Shown here: positions 1-7,632 of the stretch, in pieces
Numbering within the stretch: the first letter of the stretch is position 1
Layout of the letters: every line of letters starts with the position of its first letter
Source of the DNA: JASFEQ01 sp050122535
GTDB taxonomy: Bacteria > Desulfobacterota > DSM-4660 > Desulfatiglandales > HGW-15
Direction: 5' to 3'
Assembly (NCBI GenBank): GCA_050122535.1
Contig: JASFIT010000104.1
Span: forward strand, 1 to 11,491
DNA length: 11,491 nucleotides
Made by a program: the position numbers and the translations under genes
Notes under the pieces: generated by a model
Seen by the model: only the letters and a program-made list of their open reading frames with translations
Told to the model about the DNA's origin: nothing
The model's database searches: none

Positions 1-1984
1 AAGCGTATCTTACCCATCCCCTGGTATATTCATCGAGGCGCAAGTAGGTCAAAGGAAATCCAATTCTCAGCCCCCCCCCAAAGCTGTCCCTCGTATACTC
101 GTCGTACTGCCGTTCCCATGTGTAAAAAGTGATCCCCCCGGATATGGGCCTATCAAAGAGCCATGGTTCAATGAAGTTGATATCAATATTCTGCGTACGA
201 CTGCCAACGGTCGCTGCCCCGGACAACCTCTGCCCACGCCCAAAGAGGTTATTCTGCGAGATGTTAAAACTTCCAATCACGTTCTCAAACTCACTGTATC
301 CAGCGCCAAAACTGAAAGCCCCTGTGGGGCGTTCCTTTACATTGATGTCCAGGACCATAAGATCATCTTGGCTTCCCTTTTTTGTCTGCACCTCCACATC
401 TTCGAAATAGCCGAGTCGGTAAAGATTCCGGGTGCTTTTTCCAAGGGCTGTGCCACTAAAATATTCGCCTTCTATGACGCGGAGCTCACGTCGAATCACC
501 TTATCCCGGGTTATCGTGTTGCCGGTTATGTTGATCCTTTCAAATCGGACCAGTTTCCCTTTTGATATGCGGTAAGTAATGTCCACCACATAATTTTCAT
601 CATCCGCTTTTATCCCGGGGGAAACTGCAGCGTAAGCATACCCATCATCGGCATAAGCGTTAGTTAGGGCCATTGTGTCCTTCCGGACCACTTCTCGACT
701 AAAGAACTCTTCCTCCTTAATTTGGACATGCGTGAGGAGTTCATCGGTCGGCCCAATAAGATCACCTTCGATTTTCACTTCATTGACCCTATATTGAGGG
801 CCTTCTACGATATCGATGGTGATGATTAGCCCCTCCTCCTTTTCATAGGAGATCTTTGGTTCCCCCACTTGCGCCTTCATATAACCCTGGTTATGGTAAA
901 AGGAAGTGATTTTTTGGACATCAAACTCCAGCTTCTTTTTGTCCAATAGTCCCGACTTTGTGACCCAGGAAAGAAAACCCTTTTCACTGTTCTCCATAAT
1001 ATCCTTGAGATCATCATCATCAAATTTTGAATTTCCGACGAATTCGATCCTTCTGATATAGATCTTCCCTCCTTCTTTGATTTCATAAGTCAGTGAGACC
1101 TCATTTTGGGGGAGTTCCTCAATTCTCTCCTTGATTTCCACATTGTAATAACCCTTTTGATGATAATATTCCCTTAGCCTCTGGACGCTCTGTTTGATCT
1201 CACCGCGATTAAGGATGGAATACTCTTTGATTCCAACTTCTTCCTTCAGTTTTTTGTCTTTCTCTTCTTCGTTGCCCTCAAAGACTATCTGGGCAATGGA
1301 GGGTTTTTCGCGCACATTGAAGATGACAACCCTTCCTTTGGCTCCTTCTTCTGTCTCTATGCTTACGTCCGTAAAGAATCCCAGTTTGTAGATGGCCCTC
1401 AGATCCTTATTAAGTTGGTCAGGGTCAAGCCCGTCTCCTTTCTTGCTTTCAACCATGGCCAGGATGGCCGCGCTCTCAATCCGCTTATTCCCTTTGACCT
1501 GAACAGAGTCAATCTGTAGGATGCCTGTTATCTGATTGTAAATGCTCGCTGTAGCCCTTTGGATGCCGTCCGACAATTTATCCAAATCATCCTCCACCAC
1601 AAAGAGAGAAAAGGGAGGCTTTTTTCCGGTTATATCAAAAACCTTCAGGTCCATGCTGATTTTTGTGCCTATTTGCGTGAGGCTTCCTGCGATGACCCAG
1701 TCAGCACCCATGTCCTTGCCCATGGCCAGAATGTCCTTCTGTTCCATTACCGGCAGTGAGGCCGAGGGATGTCTAGCAATCACGTCAGGACTAGTCATAC
1801 TCAGTCCCTTCCTGGCCAGGCGGGCCGTGAGCATCTCCTGTAAACCCCTTCTGAGATGATCCAGCGGCTTTGGAGCATAAACCCTGAATGGTAGCACAGC
1901 CACCTTTCCCTTCTCTTCCGCGTGAACCAACACAGGCACTAAAAGGCAGAAAACCATGAGAGCCAATATCCTGGGAATCCTCAT
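1..1984 (-). CDS. bamA: Outer-membrane protein assembly factor BamA, 3' end cut off by the window edge
   Basis: BamA is the Omp85-family core of the BAM complex; it folds and inserts beta-barrel proteins into the outer membrane. I translated 661 codons with no stop. A signal peptide (residues 1-22, cut after VHA) is followed by an extra domain (about 25-155) that begins KVAVLPF and contains GADWVIAGSL, resembling TolB-N/FlgO folds. Five POTRA repeats follow (about 157-227, 228-305, 307-396, 398-477, 479-553), each with the beta-start and a GN/GD turn (VKGNKRI, FEGNEE, FVGNSK, IEGDLI, ITGNTI). The barrel starts near 555 with FSFGAGYSE, QNNLFGRGQ and FIEPWLFDRP. The remaining barrel lies beyond the left edge. 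It is last in the visible lysS-lolC-lolD run. The ATG at 1984 has AAGGAA 15 bases upstream; an in-frame ATG at 2026, 9 bp after the lolD stop, is an alternative that adds 14 residues. Identification is firm; the start is not. Confidence 0.95.
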   Translation of the reverse strand, partial: MRIPRILALMVFCLLVPVLVHAEEKGKVAVLPFRVYAPKPLDHLRRGLQEMLTARLARKGLSMTSPDVIARHPSASLPVMEQKDILAMGKDMGADWVIAGSLTQIGTKISMDLKVFDITGKKPPFSLFVVEDDLDKLSDGIQRATASIYNQITGILQIDSVQVKGNKRIESAAILAMVESKKGDGLDPDQLNKDLRAIYKLGFFTDVSIETEEGAKGRVVIFNVREKPSIAQIVFEGNEEEKDKKLKEEVGIKEYSILNRGEIKQSVQRLREYYHQKGYYNVEIKERIEELPQNEVSLTYEIKEGGKIYIRRIEFVGNSKFDDDDLKDIMENSEKGFLSWVTKSGLLDKKKLEFDVQKITSFYHNQGYMKAQVGEPKISYEKEEGLIITIDIVEGPQYRVNEVKIEGDLIGPTDELLTHVQIKEEEFFSREVVRKDTMALTNAYADDGYAYAAVSPGIKADDENYVVDITYRISKGKLVRFERINITGNTITRDKVIRRELRVIEGEYFSGTALGKSTRNLYRLGYFEDVEVQTKKGSQDDLMVLDINVKERPTGAFSFGAGYSEFENVIGSFNISQNNLFGRGQRLSGAATVGSRTQNIDINFIEPWLFDRPISGGITFYTWERQYDEYTRDSFGGGLRIGFPLTYLRLDEYTRGWVRYA

Positions 1985-2035
1985 GCGCAGAAAGACCAAT
2001 TCCTTATAACCCTGGTTCAATCCCATAGACTTCTT

Positions 2036-2698
2036 TCACGAAATCTGCCCGTCCACGATCTCCGTCTGCCGCGACATCTTTTCCGCAAAACGCTGATTGT
2101 GCGTCGCTATTACTAGGGCTAAGCCCTCTTCCCTGTTAAGCCGGAGAAGGAGATCCATAATTCCCTCCCCGGTAATCCTGTCCAGATTCCCCGTGGGTTC
2201 ATCAGCCAACAGGAGCTTTGGCCTCATGATCAAAGCCCTGGCGATAGCAACCCGTTGCTGTTCGCCGCCAGAGAGCTCCCCTATACGATGATGCACCCTG
2301 TCTTCAAGCCCAACTTTCAAGAGCATCTCCCTCGCCAATTCCATCGCTTTCTTCTTGTTAGATCGCGCAATCAGACCGGGCATAAGCGTGTTTTCCAGGG
2401 CATCAAATTCGGGAAGAAGATGATGAAATTGGAATACAAACCCTATGTCCCTATTTCTGAGTCGGCACAGGGCCGCTCCATCCAGTTCATTCACATCGCG
2501 ACTCTCGAATCGCACCACGCCTTCAGTGGGCGGCTCAAGAGTGCCCATGATATTGAGCAGCGTGGATTTGCCCACGCCGGAGGCCCCGGTAACGGAGAGG
2601 CTCTCCCCGGGATGGACCACAAGATCGACCCCCTTCAGGACCTCTATGAGGTGTCCACTATGGGTAAATGACTTGTAGATGTTCACCAATTCAATCAT
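2036..2698 (-). CDS. lolD: Lipoprotein-releasing system ATP-binding protein LolD
   Basis: This is the ABC ATPase that powers LolCE extraction of outer-membrane lipoproteins from the inner membrane and their transfer to LolA. The 220-residue protein carries all nucleotide-binding motifs in order: Walker A GASGVGKST (38-46), Q-loop Gln90 in FVFQFHHLLP, signature LSGGEQQR (142-149), Walker B ending LLLADEP (Asp166, Glu167) and switch His200 in ATHN. The FQFHHLLPEFDALEN stretch is typical of the LolD/MacB-type group. I chose the ATG at 2698 (MIELVNIYKSF) because AGAGGTGG lies 8 bases upstream. An in-frame GTG at 2710 would add MVHP but has no good ribosome site. It starts 14 bp after the lolC stop and ends just before bamA, so the genes are almost surely cotranscribed. 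The closest alternative is another FtsE/MacB-like ATPase, but the partner gene supports LolD. Confidence 0.94.
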   Translation of the reverse strand: MIELVNIYKSFTHSGHLIEVLKGVDLVVHPGESLSVTGASGVGKSTLLNIMGTLEPPTEGVVRFESRDVNELDGAALCRLRNRDIGFVFQFHHLLPEFDALENTLMPGLIARSNKKKAMELAREMLLKVGLEDRVHHRIGELSGGEQQRVAIARALIMRPKLLLADEPTGNLDRITGEGIMDLLLRLNREEGLALVIATHNQRFAEKMSRQTEIVDGQIS

Positions 2699-2712
2699 TG
2701 GATGCACCACCT

Positions 2713-3939
2713 CTATTCATACCTGAGCGCTTCAACAGGATTCAAACGGGAGGCATGCCAAGATGGGTATATGGTGGCCAGGAAAGATATCACCACGGCC
2801 GCCAGGGCCACGAGCACCACATCCCATGTTTCCACCCTTACGGGCAGGGTGGAAATGTAGTAGATTTCCGATGGTAAGACTTGCAGCTTATATTTTGCGA
2901 TGACTTGGCAGAGCCCGAGCCCTGAAAGCAGGCCGGCTATGGTCCCCACCACGCCTACTAGCAGGCCCTGAAACATGAATATGGCCATGATGCTCCTTGC
3001 TGTGGCTCCCATTGCTCTTAGTATGGCCACATCCCTTGTCTTTTCCATAACGACCATGACCAGGGTACTGATGATATTCAAGGCCCCGACCAGTACGATC
3101 ATGGTCAAAATGATGAACATGGTGAGCTTTTCCAGCCTGAGAGCCGAGAGCAGAGGCCTGTTCCTCTGCTTCCAATCTTGGGTCCGGTAAGGGTAACCCA
3201 ATTTTTTCTGAACTGCCGCGCCAATAACATCCGCTTTGAATTCATCCGTGACTTTAACCTCAATACCTGTCACCTTCTCTTCCATGCCCAAAAAATCCTG
3301 GGCCTCTTTCAGGGAAACGAAGACCATGTGAGCATCGAAGTCATACATGCCCGAGTCAAATAAGGCCGTGATTTTGTAGCTTCGACTGTGAGGTATTCTC
3401 CCCAAGGGCGTCAATTTCCCGTGAGGGGAGACAACGGTGAGGAGGTCGCCCACCCTAACTCCTATGAGCTTGCACAGTTGGCTTCCCACGATAATGCTGG
3501 GGAATTCCTCTTGGGTGCTGTCCAGGGAGGATAGTCTTCCCTCCTTTATCATGGACTCGATACCGATCACCTTGCCCGCAGTCTTTGTATTGAGCCCCCT
3601 GAGAATGGCTCCCCAGGCGCTTCCATGCTTCTTTACCATCACTTGGTCATAGATGAAGGGAGTCGTGGCAACAACGCCTTCTATTCCCGCCACCCGTGCA
3701 GCGATTTTCTCATAGTCCTTGATGCCTCCCCCATAGCTCAATACCAGCAGATGGGAATTTACGCCCAAGATCTTTGACATGAGATCGGCCCTAAACCCGT
3801 TCATAACAGACAAAACCACGATCAGGGCCATCACGCCCACCATGACCCCGAATACAGAGATAAAGGTGATAACTGATATGAAGGCCTGTTTGCGCTTGGC
3901 CTTAAGATACCGAATGCCTATGAATGACTCGAAAAACAT
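2713..3939 (-). CDS. lolC: Lipoprotein-releasing system permease, LolC/LolE family
   Basis: Inner-membrane subunit of the Lol ABC transporter that hands lipoproteins to the periplasmic carrier. The 408-residue length is normal for LolC/LolE. The N-terminus FFESFIGIRYLKAKRKQAF is typical, with the first membrane helix at about 20-46, a large periplasmic domain (about 47-268), then an FtsX-type domain with helices at about 271-298, 317-345 and 371-392. The stretch VVMEKTRDVAILRAMGAT (296-313) is the conserved cytoplasmic coupling loop, and the protein ends SRLNPVEALRYE as in LolC/E proteins. Only one permease gene is present, so a homodimer or a LolF-like subunit working with LolD is likely (inference). 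The ATG at 3939 has GGTGGAG 8 bases upstream. It lies between lysS and lolD, an order common in Desulfobacterota. LolC versus LolE cannot be decided from sequence alone. Confidence 0.93.
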   Translation of the reverse strand: MFFESFIGIRYLKAKRKQAFISVITFISVFGVMVGVMALIVVLSVMNGFRADLMSKILGVNSHLLVLSYGGGIKDYEKIAARVAGIEGVVATTPFIYDQVMVKKHGSAWGAILRGLNTKTAGKVIGIESMIKEGRLSSLDSTQEEFPSIIVGSQLCKLIGVRVGDLLTVVSPHGKLTPLGRIPHSRSYKITALFDSGMYDFDAHMVFVSLKEAQDFLGMEEKVTGIEVKVTDEFKADVIGAAVQKKLGYPYRTQDWKQRNRPLLSALRLEKLTMFIILTMIVLVGALNIISTLVMVVMEKTRDVAILRAMGATARSIMAIFMFQGLLVGVVGTIAGLLSGLGLCQVIAKYKLQVLPSEIYYISTLPVRVETWDVVLVALAAVVISFLATIYPSWHASRLNPVEALRYE

Positions 3940-3958
3940 ACCTAATGCTCCACCATAA

Positions 3959-4053
3959 GAGTAGGCAGTAGGGAGTAGGCACTAAGCACCAATCTGTCTT
4001 CACACGACTTTCTGCTCCTTCACTACTTGCTGCCTACTCCTTACTGCTTACTC
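3959..4053. repeat. Inverted array of 7-bp units between lysS and lolC
   Basis: The left arm (3959-3989) reads as consecutive heptamers AGTAGGC, AGTAGGG, AGTAGGC, ACTAAGC. The right arm, read on the minus strand from 4053, gives AGTAAGC, AGTAAGG, AGTAGGC, AGCAAGT. A 23-base stretch of the left arm (3959-3981) pairs with 4031-4053 with only two mismatches, leaving a loop of about 49 bases. The right arm overlaps the 3' end of lysS and supplies its last codons and stop. On the minus-strand transcript this would be a long stem between lysS and lolC, able to act as an RNA-stability element or partial terminator; there is no following U-run. Its origin (slippage array or dispersed genomic repeat) is unknown. 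Confidence 0.85.
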
Positions 4054-5530
4054 CTTTGGCTCTCATATGAGGGAAAAATATGACATCCCGAATGGAAGGT
4101 GAATCGGTGAGGAGCATCACAACCCTGTCAATACCAATACCTTCCCCAGCGGTAGGTGGCAGGCCATATTCCAAGGCCATGAGAAAGTCCTCGTCCATGA
4201 ACTGGGCCTCATCATCCCCTGATTCACGCAGAGAGACCTGTTCCAAGAATCTGTCCCGCTGGTCATCAGGATCGTTCAATTCTGTGAATGCATTGGCTAT
4301 CTCCTTGCCGCCAATGAAAAGCTCAAATCGGTCAGCAATCCCTGGATTTTCATCATTCCTGCGAGATAGGGGAGAGATTTCAATAGGATACCCAATGATG
4401 AAAGTCGGTTGCACCAACTTGGGCTCTACCATTTGGTCAAATATCTTTGTCAATATCTTTCCCAGACTATCCGTTTGGGATAGGGTTATGTCTTGGGACC
4501 GCGCGAACTTGGTGGCTGCGCTTATATCGGTCAAGACCTCTTCTTGAATTCCGGCCATATCTCTCAGGGCATCAAATAGTGTAAGCCTTGGCCATGGGGG
4601 CGTAAAATTGATGGTGTTCTGCTGGTATTCAAGGGTGTTCTTTTCGAAGATTTCTTGCAGCACGTGATTGAAAAGCTCTTCTGTTAGGGCCATGAGGTCT
4701 TCGTAGGTGGCGTGGGCCATGTAAAATTCGAGCATGGTGAATTCAGGATTGTGCTGAGTGGAAATTCCCTCATTTCTGAAATTGCGATTTATTTCAAAAA
4801 CCCTTTCCAGACCCCCGATGACCAGCCTCTTCAAATAGAGCTCAGGCGCTACCCTGAGATAGAGATTCATGCCGAGGGCGTTATGAAATGTCTTGAAGGG
4901 TCTGGCCGTAGCACCTCCCGGGATGGGTTGCATCATGGGCGTCTCCACCTCCAGGAAGTCCTTATGGATAAAGAAATTCCTGATGGACTGAATAATGCGG
5001 TTCCGCAAAATAAAGACCTCTTTCACATGATCGTTTACGATGAGGTCCAAGTAACGCTGTCGGTATCTTGTTTCTTTATCGGTCAACCCATGCCATTTCT
5101 CCGGAAGGGGCCTCATGGACTTGGACAGCAAAGTGATACGTTCTGCAAGGATGGTCAATTCACCGGTCTTGGTTCGAAAGAAGGTCCCTTTAATACCGAT
5201 GAAATCACCCATATCCATATGTTGAAAAACCTCATACTGCTCCTCGCCCACTTTATCTTTTCTAATATATGCCTGGATACGACCGGTCCGGTCCTTGAAA
5301 TGAATAAAAGAGGCCTTTCCGAAACTACGGACAGCCATTATCCTCCCGGCCATGGAAAATGATCGCTTTTCCTTTTCCAAGGCCTGGGCATCCATTTGGC
5401 TATAGCGTTTTTGGGCCTGGGTGGCAGTCATATCACAGGGGTATCCTGTGGGGTACAGATGAACGCCCATGTCCCTGAGCGTGTCCGCTTTTTTCCTTCT
5501 CTCCTCAATGAGCGGGCTTGTTTTTTCCAT
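4034..5530 (-). CDS. lysS: Lysyl-tRNA synthetase, class II
   Basis: Charges tRNA-Lys with lysine using ATP, in the cytoplasm. The 498-residue protein has the normal class II LysRS layout: an N-terminal helix, an OB-fold anticodon-binding domain (about 58-137, with FGKASFIHFKDRTGRIQAYIR), then the catalytic core. Motif 1 is KDFLEVETPMMQPIPGG (190-206), motif 2 is ERVFEINRNFRNEG (242-255) followed by HNPEFTMLEFY, and motif 3 is GEGIGIDRVVMLL (462-474) with Arg469. The family usually ends soon after FFP-MR; here FFPHMRAK is followed by GVSSKE, which is encoded by one arm of the 7-bp-unit inverted repeat. The ATG at 5530 gives a normal N-terminus, but I see no strong Shine-Dalgarno sequence. It is the first gene of the minus-strand run leading to bamA and diverges from the aldehyde dehydrogenase gene across a 444-bp spacer. 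Confidence 0.97.
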   Translation of the reverse strand: MEKTSPLIEERRKKADTLRDMGVHLYPTGYPCDMTATQAQKRYSQMDAQALEKEKRSFSMAGRIMAVRSFGKASFIHFKDRTGRIQAYIRKDKVGEEQYEVFQHMDMGDFIGIKGTFFRTKTGELTILAERITLLSKSMRPLPEKWHGLTDKETRYRQRYLDLIVNDHVKEVFILRNRIIQSIRNFFIHKDFLEVETPMMQPIPGGATARPFKTFHNALGMNLYLRVAPELYLKRLVIGGLERVFEINRNFRNEGISTQHNPEFTMLEFYMAHATYEDLMALTEELFNHVLQEIFEKNTLEYQQNTINFTPPWPRLTLFDALRDMAGIQEEVLTDISAATKFARSQDITLSQTDSLGKILTKIFDQMVEPKLVQPTFIIGYPIEISPLSRRNDENPGIADRFELFIGGKEIANAFTELNDPDDQRDRFLEQVSLRESGDDEAQFMDEDFLMALEYGLPPTAGEGIGIDRVVMLLTDSPSIRDVIFFPHMRAKGVSSKE

Positions 5531-5576
5531 GATAATCTTATCAGTTGAGAGGAATTGTCTTTAGGAGGAATCAGAC

Positions 5577-5603
5577 ATTATCTAATTATTTGCATAAGTT
5601 GAA
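5577..5603 (-). promoter_or_regulatory. Weak sigma70-like promoter candidate for lysS
   Basis: On the minus strand TTCAAC (5603-5598) is followed after 15 bases by GATAAT (5582-5577), or after 17 bases by TAATGT. The position, about 47 bp upstream of the lysS ATG, is right for a promoter, but either the spacer or the -10 box is imperfect. The -35 hexamer lies inside the 19-bp palindrome at 5592-5610. Tentative. Confidence 0.3.
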
Positions 5604-5610
5604 CGTATGC
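5592..5610. promoter_or_regulatory. Near-perfect 19-bp palindrome, operator-like
   Basis: GCATAAGTTGAACGTATGC is symmetric around its central G, with eight of nine base pairs matching; only the A/G pair six bases in from each end breaks symmetry. It sits 62 bp upstream of the lysS start and overlaps the best -35 candidate of that gene, in a spacer that also serves the divergent dehydrogenase gene. The size and placement suggest a dimeric repressor site, but no regulator gene is in the window and the regulator family is not recognised. Confidence 0.45.
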
Positions 5611-5820
5611 TTGTAATCCAAATGTCGTGGATAGTCAAGGTAAAAGAAGGCGTCGGCCGTTAGGCCTAATCAGAATATTCACGCCCCCTCTGAGGGCCGT
5701 CCACAACGTATCTCCAATGCATGGTCAACCAGGAGGGGATGAGAGGAGGTCTTGGGTAAACAGCGTTCAGGCAGTTATCAAGATAATCTTACATAGATTT
5801 TGTCTTAAATAAAGGTTTTG
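5611..5820. other. Non-coding spacer with GC-rich hairpin segments (5649-5696)
   Basis: This is the middle of the 444-bp gap between lysS and the dehydrogenase gene, and I find no convincing gene in it. GGCC-GTTA-GGCC (5655-5666) sits inside outer arms GGCGT (5649-5653) and ACGCC (5681-5685). CCCTC-T-GAGGG (5686-5696) follows directly. Further along are a purine-rich stretch around 5731-5750 and an 11-bp palindrome AAGATAATCTT (5780-5790). These could fold in an RNA leader of the plus-strand gene, but I match them to no known riboswitch or small RNA. Confidence 0.3.
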
Positions 5821-5848
5821 TTGACAATTCCAATGGTTTTGATATGGG
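5821..5848 (+). promoter_or_regulatory. Candidate promoter for the semialdehyde dehydrogenase operon
   Basis: A consensus TTGACA (5821-5826) is followed after 16 bases by TATGGG (5843-5848). The -35 box is perfect and the -10 box is weak, which would fit an activated or moderate promoter. Transcription from here would give a leader of roughly 120 bases before the ATG at 5975. Confidence 0.33.
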
Positions 5849-5974
5849 TTGCCCTGAAGGTCATGGGACCGATTTTACGCTCAGAAACGGAGCTTGAGTC
5901 CATGGCCCAGGAGAACGGAGCGTGCGTCTATATGGATGGGAAACAAAGTGGGCTTGAAGGAAAAGGAGAAGAAA

Positions 5975-7432
5975 ATGGCGCTTCCTGTCATGAAGAATTA
6001 CATCAACGGAGAGTGGGAGAGTTCAGAGTCAAGCACCATGGGAGACGTATGGTGTCCCGCAACGGGTGAGAAGATCGCAGAGGTTCCCTATTCCTCAGCA
6101 GCGGAGGTGGATCGGGCAGTAAAGGCGGCGAAGGCTGTTTTCCCGGAGTGGCGGCACACACCGCCGCTGACCAGGGCCCGTTACCTTTTTCGACTCAAGG
6201 AACTCTTTGAGGCATATTTCGAAGACATCGCCACCGTACTGGTCAAGGAAGAGGGTAAGACCATGGACGAGTCGCGTGGTGAGGTGCGGCGCATGATCGA
6301 GAACGTGGAGCATGCTACGGGCGTGACCACCATCATGACCGGATACTCCATGGAGGATATTGCCGATGGCATTGACTGCAATGCAGAACGCATGCCCGTA
6401 GGCGTCTTCGGATGTGTGGCGCCATTTAACTTTCCGGCCATGGTTCCCTATTGGTTCATGCCTTATGCGCTTGTTACAGGCAATACTTACATCATCAAGC
6501 CGTCTGAACAGGTGCCCATGACCCAGACCCGTATCTTCGAGATCATTGATGACGAACTCAACCTGCCTGAAGGCGTCCTGAACATGGTACACGGTTCCAG
6601 AGACGTGGTTAACGCCATGTTGGACCATCCGGACATAATGGGGATCTCATTTGTAGGATCTACGCCGACCGCGAAGTATATCTATGAGAGGTGCGGCGTG
6701 ATGGGAAAGCGTGTACAGGCTCTAGGTGGGGCCAAAAACTGCGTGGTGGTCATGCCAGATGCGGACCTGGACCAGGGCATGCCTTCCCTCATAACCTCTT
6801 TCTACGGCTGCGCGGGTGAGCGCTGTCTATCCGGCGCTATCCTGGTGGCGGTGGGAGATATTTACGATGAACTGCGAGAAAAATTTGTGGCCGCCGCCAA
6901 GAGCCTTCGGGTGGGAGACGGTTTGGACCCTACGACCCAAATGGGGCCTGTGATCAGTACCGCCCATAAAGAACGCGTATTGGGGTATATCGAAAAAGGC
7001 CTATCCGAAGGGGCCAAGCTCATCTTGGACGGGCGGAGTATGCAGGTCGAAGGCTATCCCAATGGGTTTTTTGTTGGCCCAACCGTGTTCGACGAGGTGA
7101 GTCCGGACATGACTATCGCGCGAGAGGAGATCTTTGGCCCGGTGGTGCCGCTCACCCGCGTAAAGGACTTGGACGAAGCCATCGAAATGGTCAACAACAG
7201 GGGTTTTGCCAACGCGGCCTGTCTATATACATCGAGCGGCAAAACCGCCCGAGACTTTAAGCACCACGTGGAACCCAGCATGCTCGGCATAAACATTGGC
7301 ATTGCCGCACCCATGGCCTTTTTCCCCTTTGGGGGCGCAGGCGACTCATTTTTTGGTGACCTCAAGGGACATGGACGGGAGATTTTCCAGTTTTTTACCG
7401 ACACCAAGGTGGTTATCTCCCGCTGGTTCTGA
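5975..7432 (+). CDS. mmsA: Methylmalonate-semialdehyde dehydrogenase (CoA-acylating), aldehyde dehydrogenase family
   Basis: Cytoplasmic NAD- and CoA-dependent enzyme that converts methylmalonate semialdehyde (or malonate semialdehyde) to propionyl-CoA (or acetyl-CoA), used in valine, beta-alanine and inositol catabolism. The 485 residues match the usual length of this family. Visible motifs: NYINGEW (8-14), oxyanion Asn152 in APFNFP, GNTYIIKPSE (169-178), coenzyme-site FVGST (226-230), catalytic Cys284 in GCAGERCLSG, EEIFGPVVPL, and the family-typical ending with SFFGDLKGHG and TKVVISRW. At the place where ordinary aldehyde dehydrogenases have their general-base Glu (ELGG) this protein has ALGGAKN, as expected for the CoA-acylating MMSDH group. 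The start at 5975 is chosen for AAGGAG six bases upstream; an in-frame TTG at 5894 would add 27 atypical residues and is unlikely. It is first in a plus-strand set with the ferritin-like and reductase genes. The real substrate is inferred, not proven. Confidence 0.9.
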   Translation: MALPVMKNYINGEWESSESSTMGDVWCPATGEKIAEVPYSSAAEVDRAVKAAKAVFPEWRHTPPLTRARYLFRLKELFEAYFEDIATVLVKEEGKTMDESRGEVRRMIENVEHATGVTTIMTGYSMEDIADGIDCNAERMPVGVFGCVAPFNFPAMVPYWFMPYALVTGNTYIIKPSEQVPMTQTRIFEIIDDELNLPEGVLNMVHGSRDVVNAMLDHPDIMGISFVGSTPTAKYIYERCGVMGKRVQALGGAKNCVVVMPDADLDQGMPSLITSFYGCAGERCLSGAILVAVGDIYDELREKFVAAAKSLRVGDGLDPTTQMGPVISTAHKERVLGYIEKGLSEGAKLILDGRSMQVEGYPNGFFVGPTVFDEVSPDMTIAREEIFGPVVPLTRVKDLDEAIEMVNNRGFANAACLYTSSGKTARDFKHHVEPSMLGINIGIAAPMAFFPFGGAGDSFFGDLKGHGREIFQFFTDTKVVISRWF

Positions 7433-7450
7433 TCCGTTGGCAACGATCAG
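7429..7450 (+). other. Hairpin overlapping the dehydrogenase stop codon
   Basis: CTGATC (7429-7434) and GATCAG (7445-7450) are perfect arms, with an inner GTTG/CAAC match around a very short centre. The stop TGA lies in the left arm. No T-run follows, so this is not a standard terminator; it may only protect the upstream message from 3' decay or reduce read-through. Confidence 0.35.
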
Positions 7451-7527
7451 AGGTGTTGGTATGGCCAAAATACGTATACCACTTCTCTAAGGTTAAGAGT
7501 GAGGCCATGCCCCAATTCAACACAACT

Positions 7528-7632
7528 GTCATTCCGGGCGAGCAGAACGATCTTGGGCGAGACCCGGAATCCAAGAAGGTAGGGGGAATCAAATCATTTT
7601 GGATCTCCCGCCGACCTTAGCGGGGGATGACG
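7528..7632. repeat. Composite palindromic intergenic repeat
   Basis: Three nested stems can be read. Outer arms are GTCATTCC (7528-7535) and GGGATGAC (7624-7631). The left branch is ATTCCGGG (7531-7538) with CCCGGAAT (7563-7570). The right branch is CCCGC (7607-7611) with GCGGG (7620-7624). ATCCAA (7569-7574) also pairs with TTGGAT (7599-7604). The pattern GTCATTCC...GGAATCCA...TGGATC...GGGATGAC resembles dispersed palindromic repeats between genes in many proteobacterial genomes, so further copies elsewhere in this genome are expected. It fills most of the 299-bp gap between the dehydrogenase and ferritin-like genes. Confidence 0.75.

Noticed and set aside
71..79. Run of nine C within bamA as a possible phase-variation tract
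   Set aside because: The BamA frame is intact on both sides of it (SFGGGLRIGFP) and bamA is essential, so on/off switching is implausible; it simply encodes a Gly triplet.
4712..5362. 216-codon plus-strand open frame opposite lysS
   Set aside because: It lies wholly within the strongly conserved LysRS gene on the other strand and shows no family features.
5611..5820. Known riboswitch or tRNA in the divergent spacer
   Set aside because: I looked for the cores of common riboswitches and a tRNA cloverleaf (T-arm GTTCRA, CCA end) and found none.
5894..5974. N-terminal extension of the dehydrogenase from a TTG codon
   Set aside because: The residues are unlike the family N-terminus, and the ATG at 5975 has a strong AAGGAG at the right distance and gives the normal family length.
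6095..6628. 177-codon minus-strand open frame opposite the dehydrogenase
   Set aside because: It is antisense to a clearly conserved coding region; its His-rich composition is an artefact of the opposite-strand codons.
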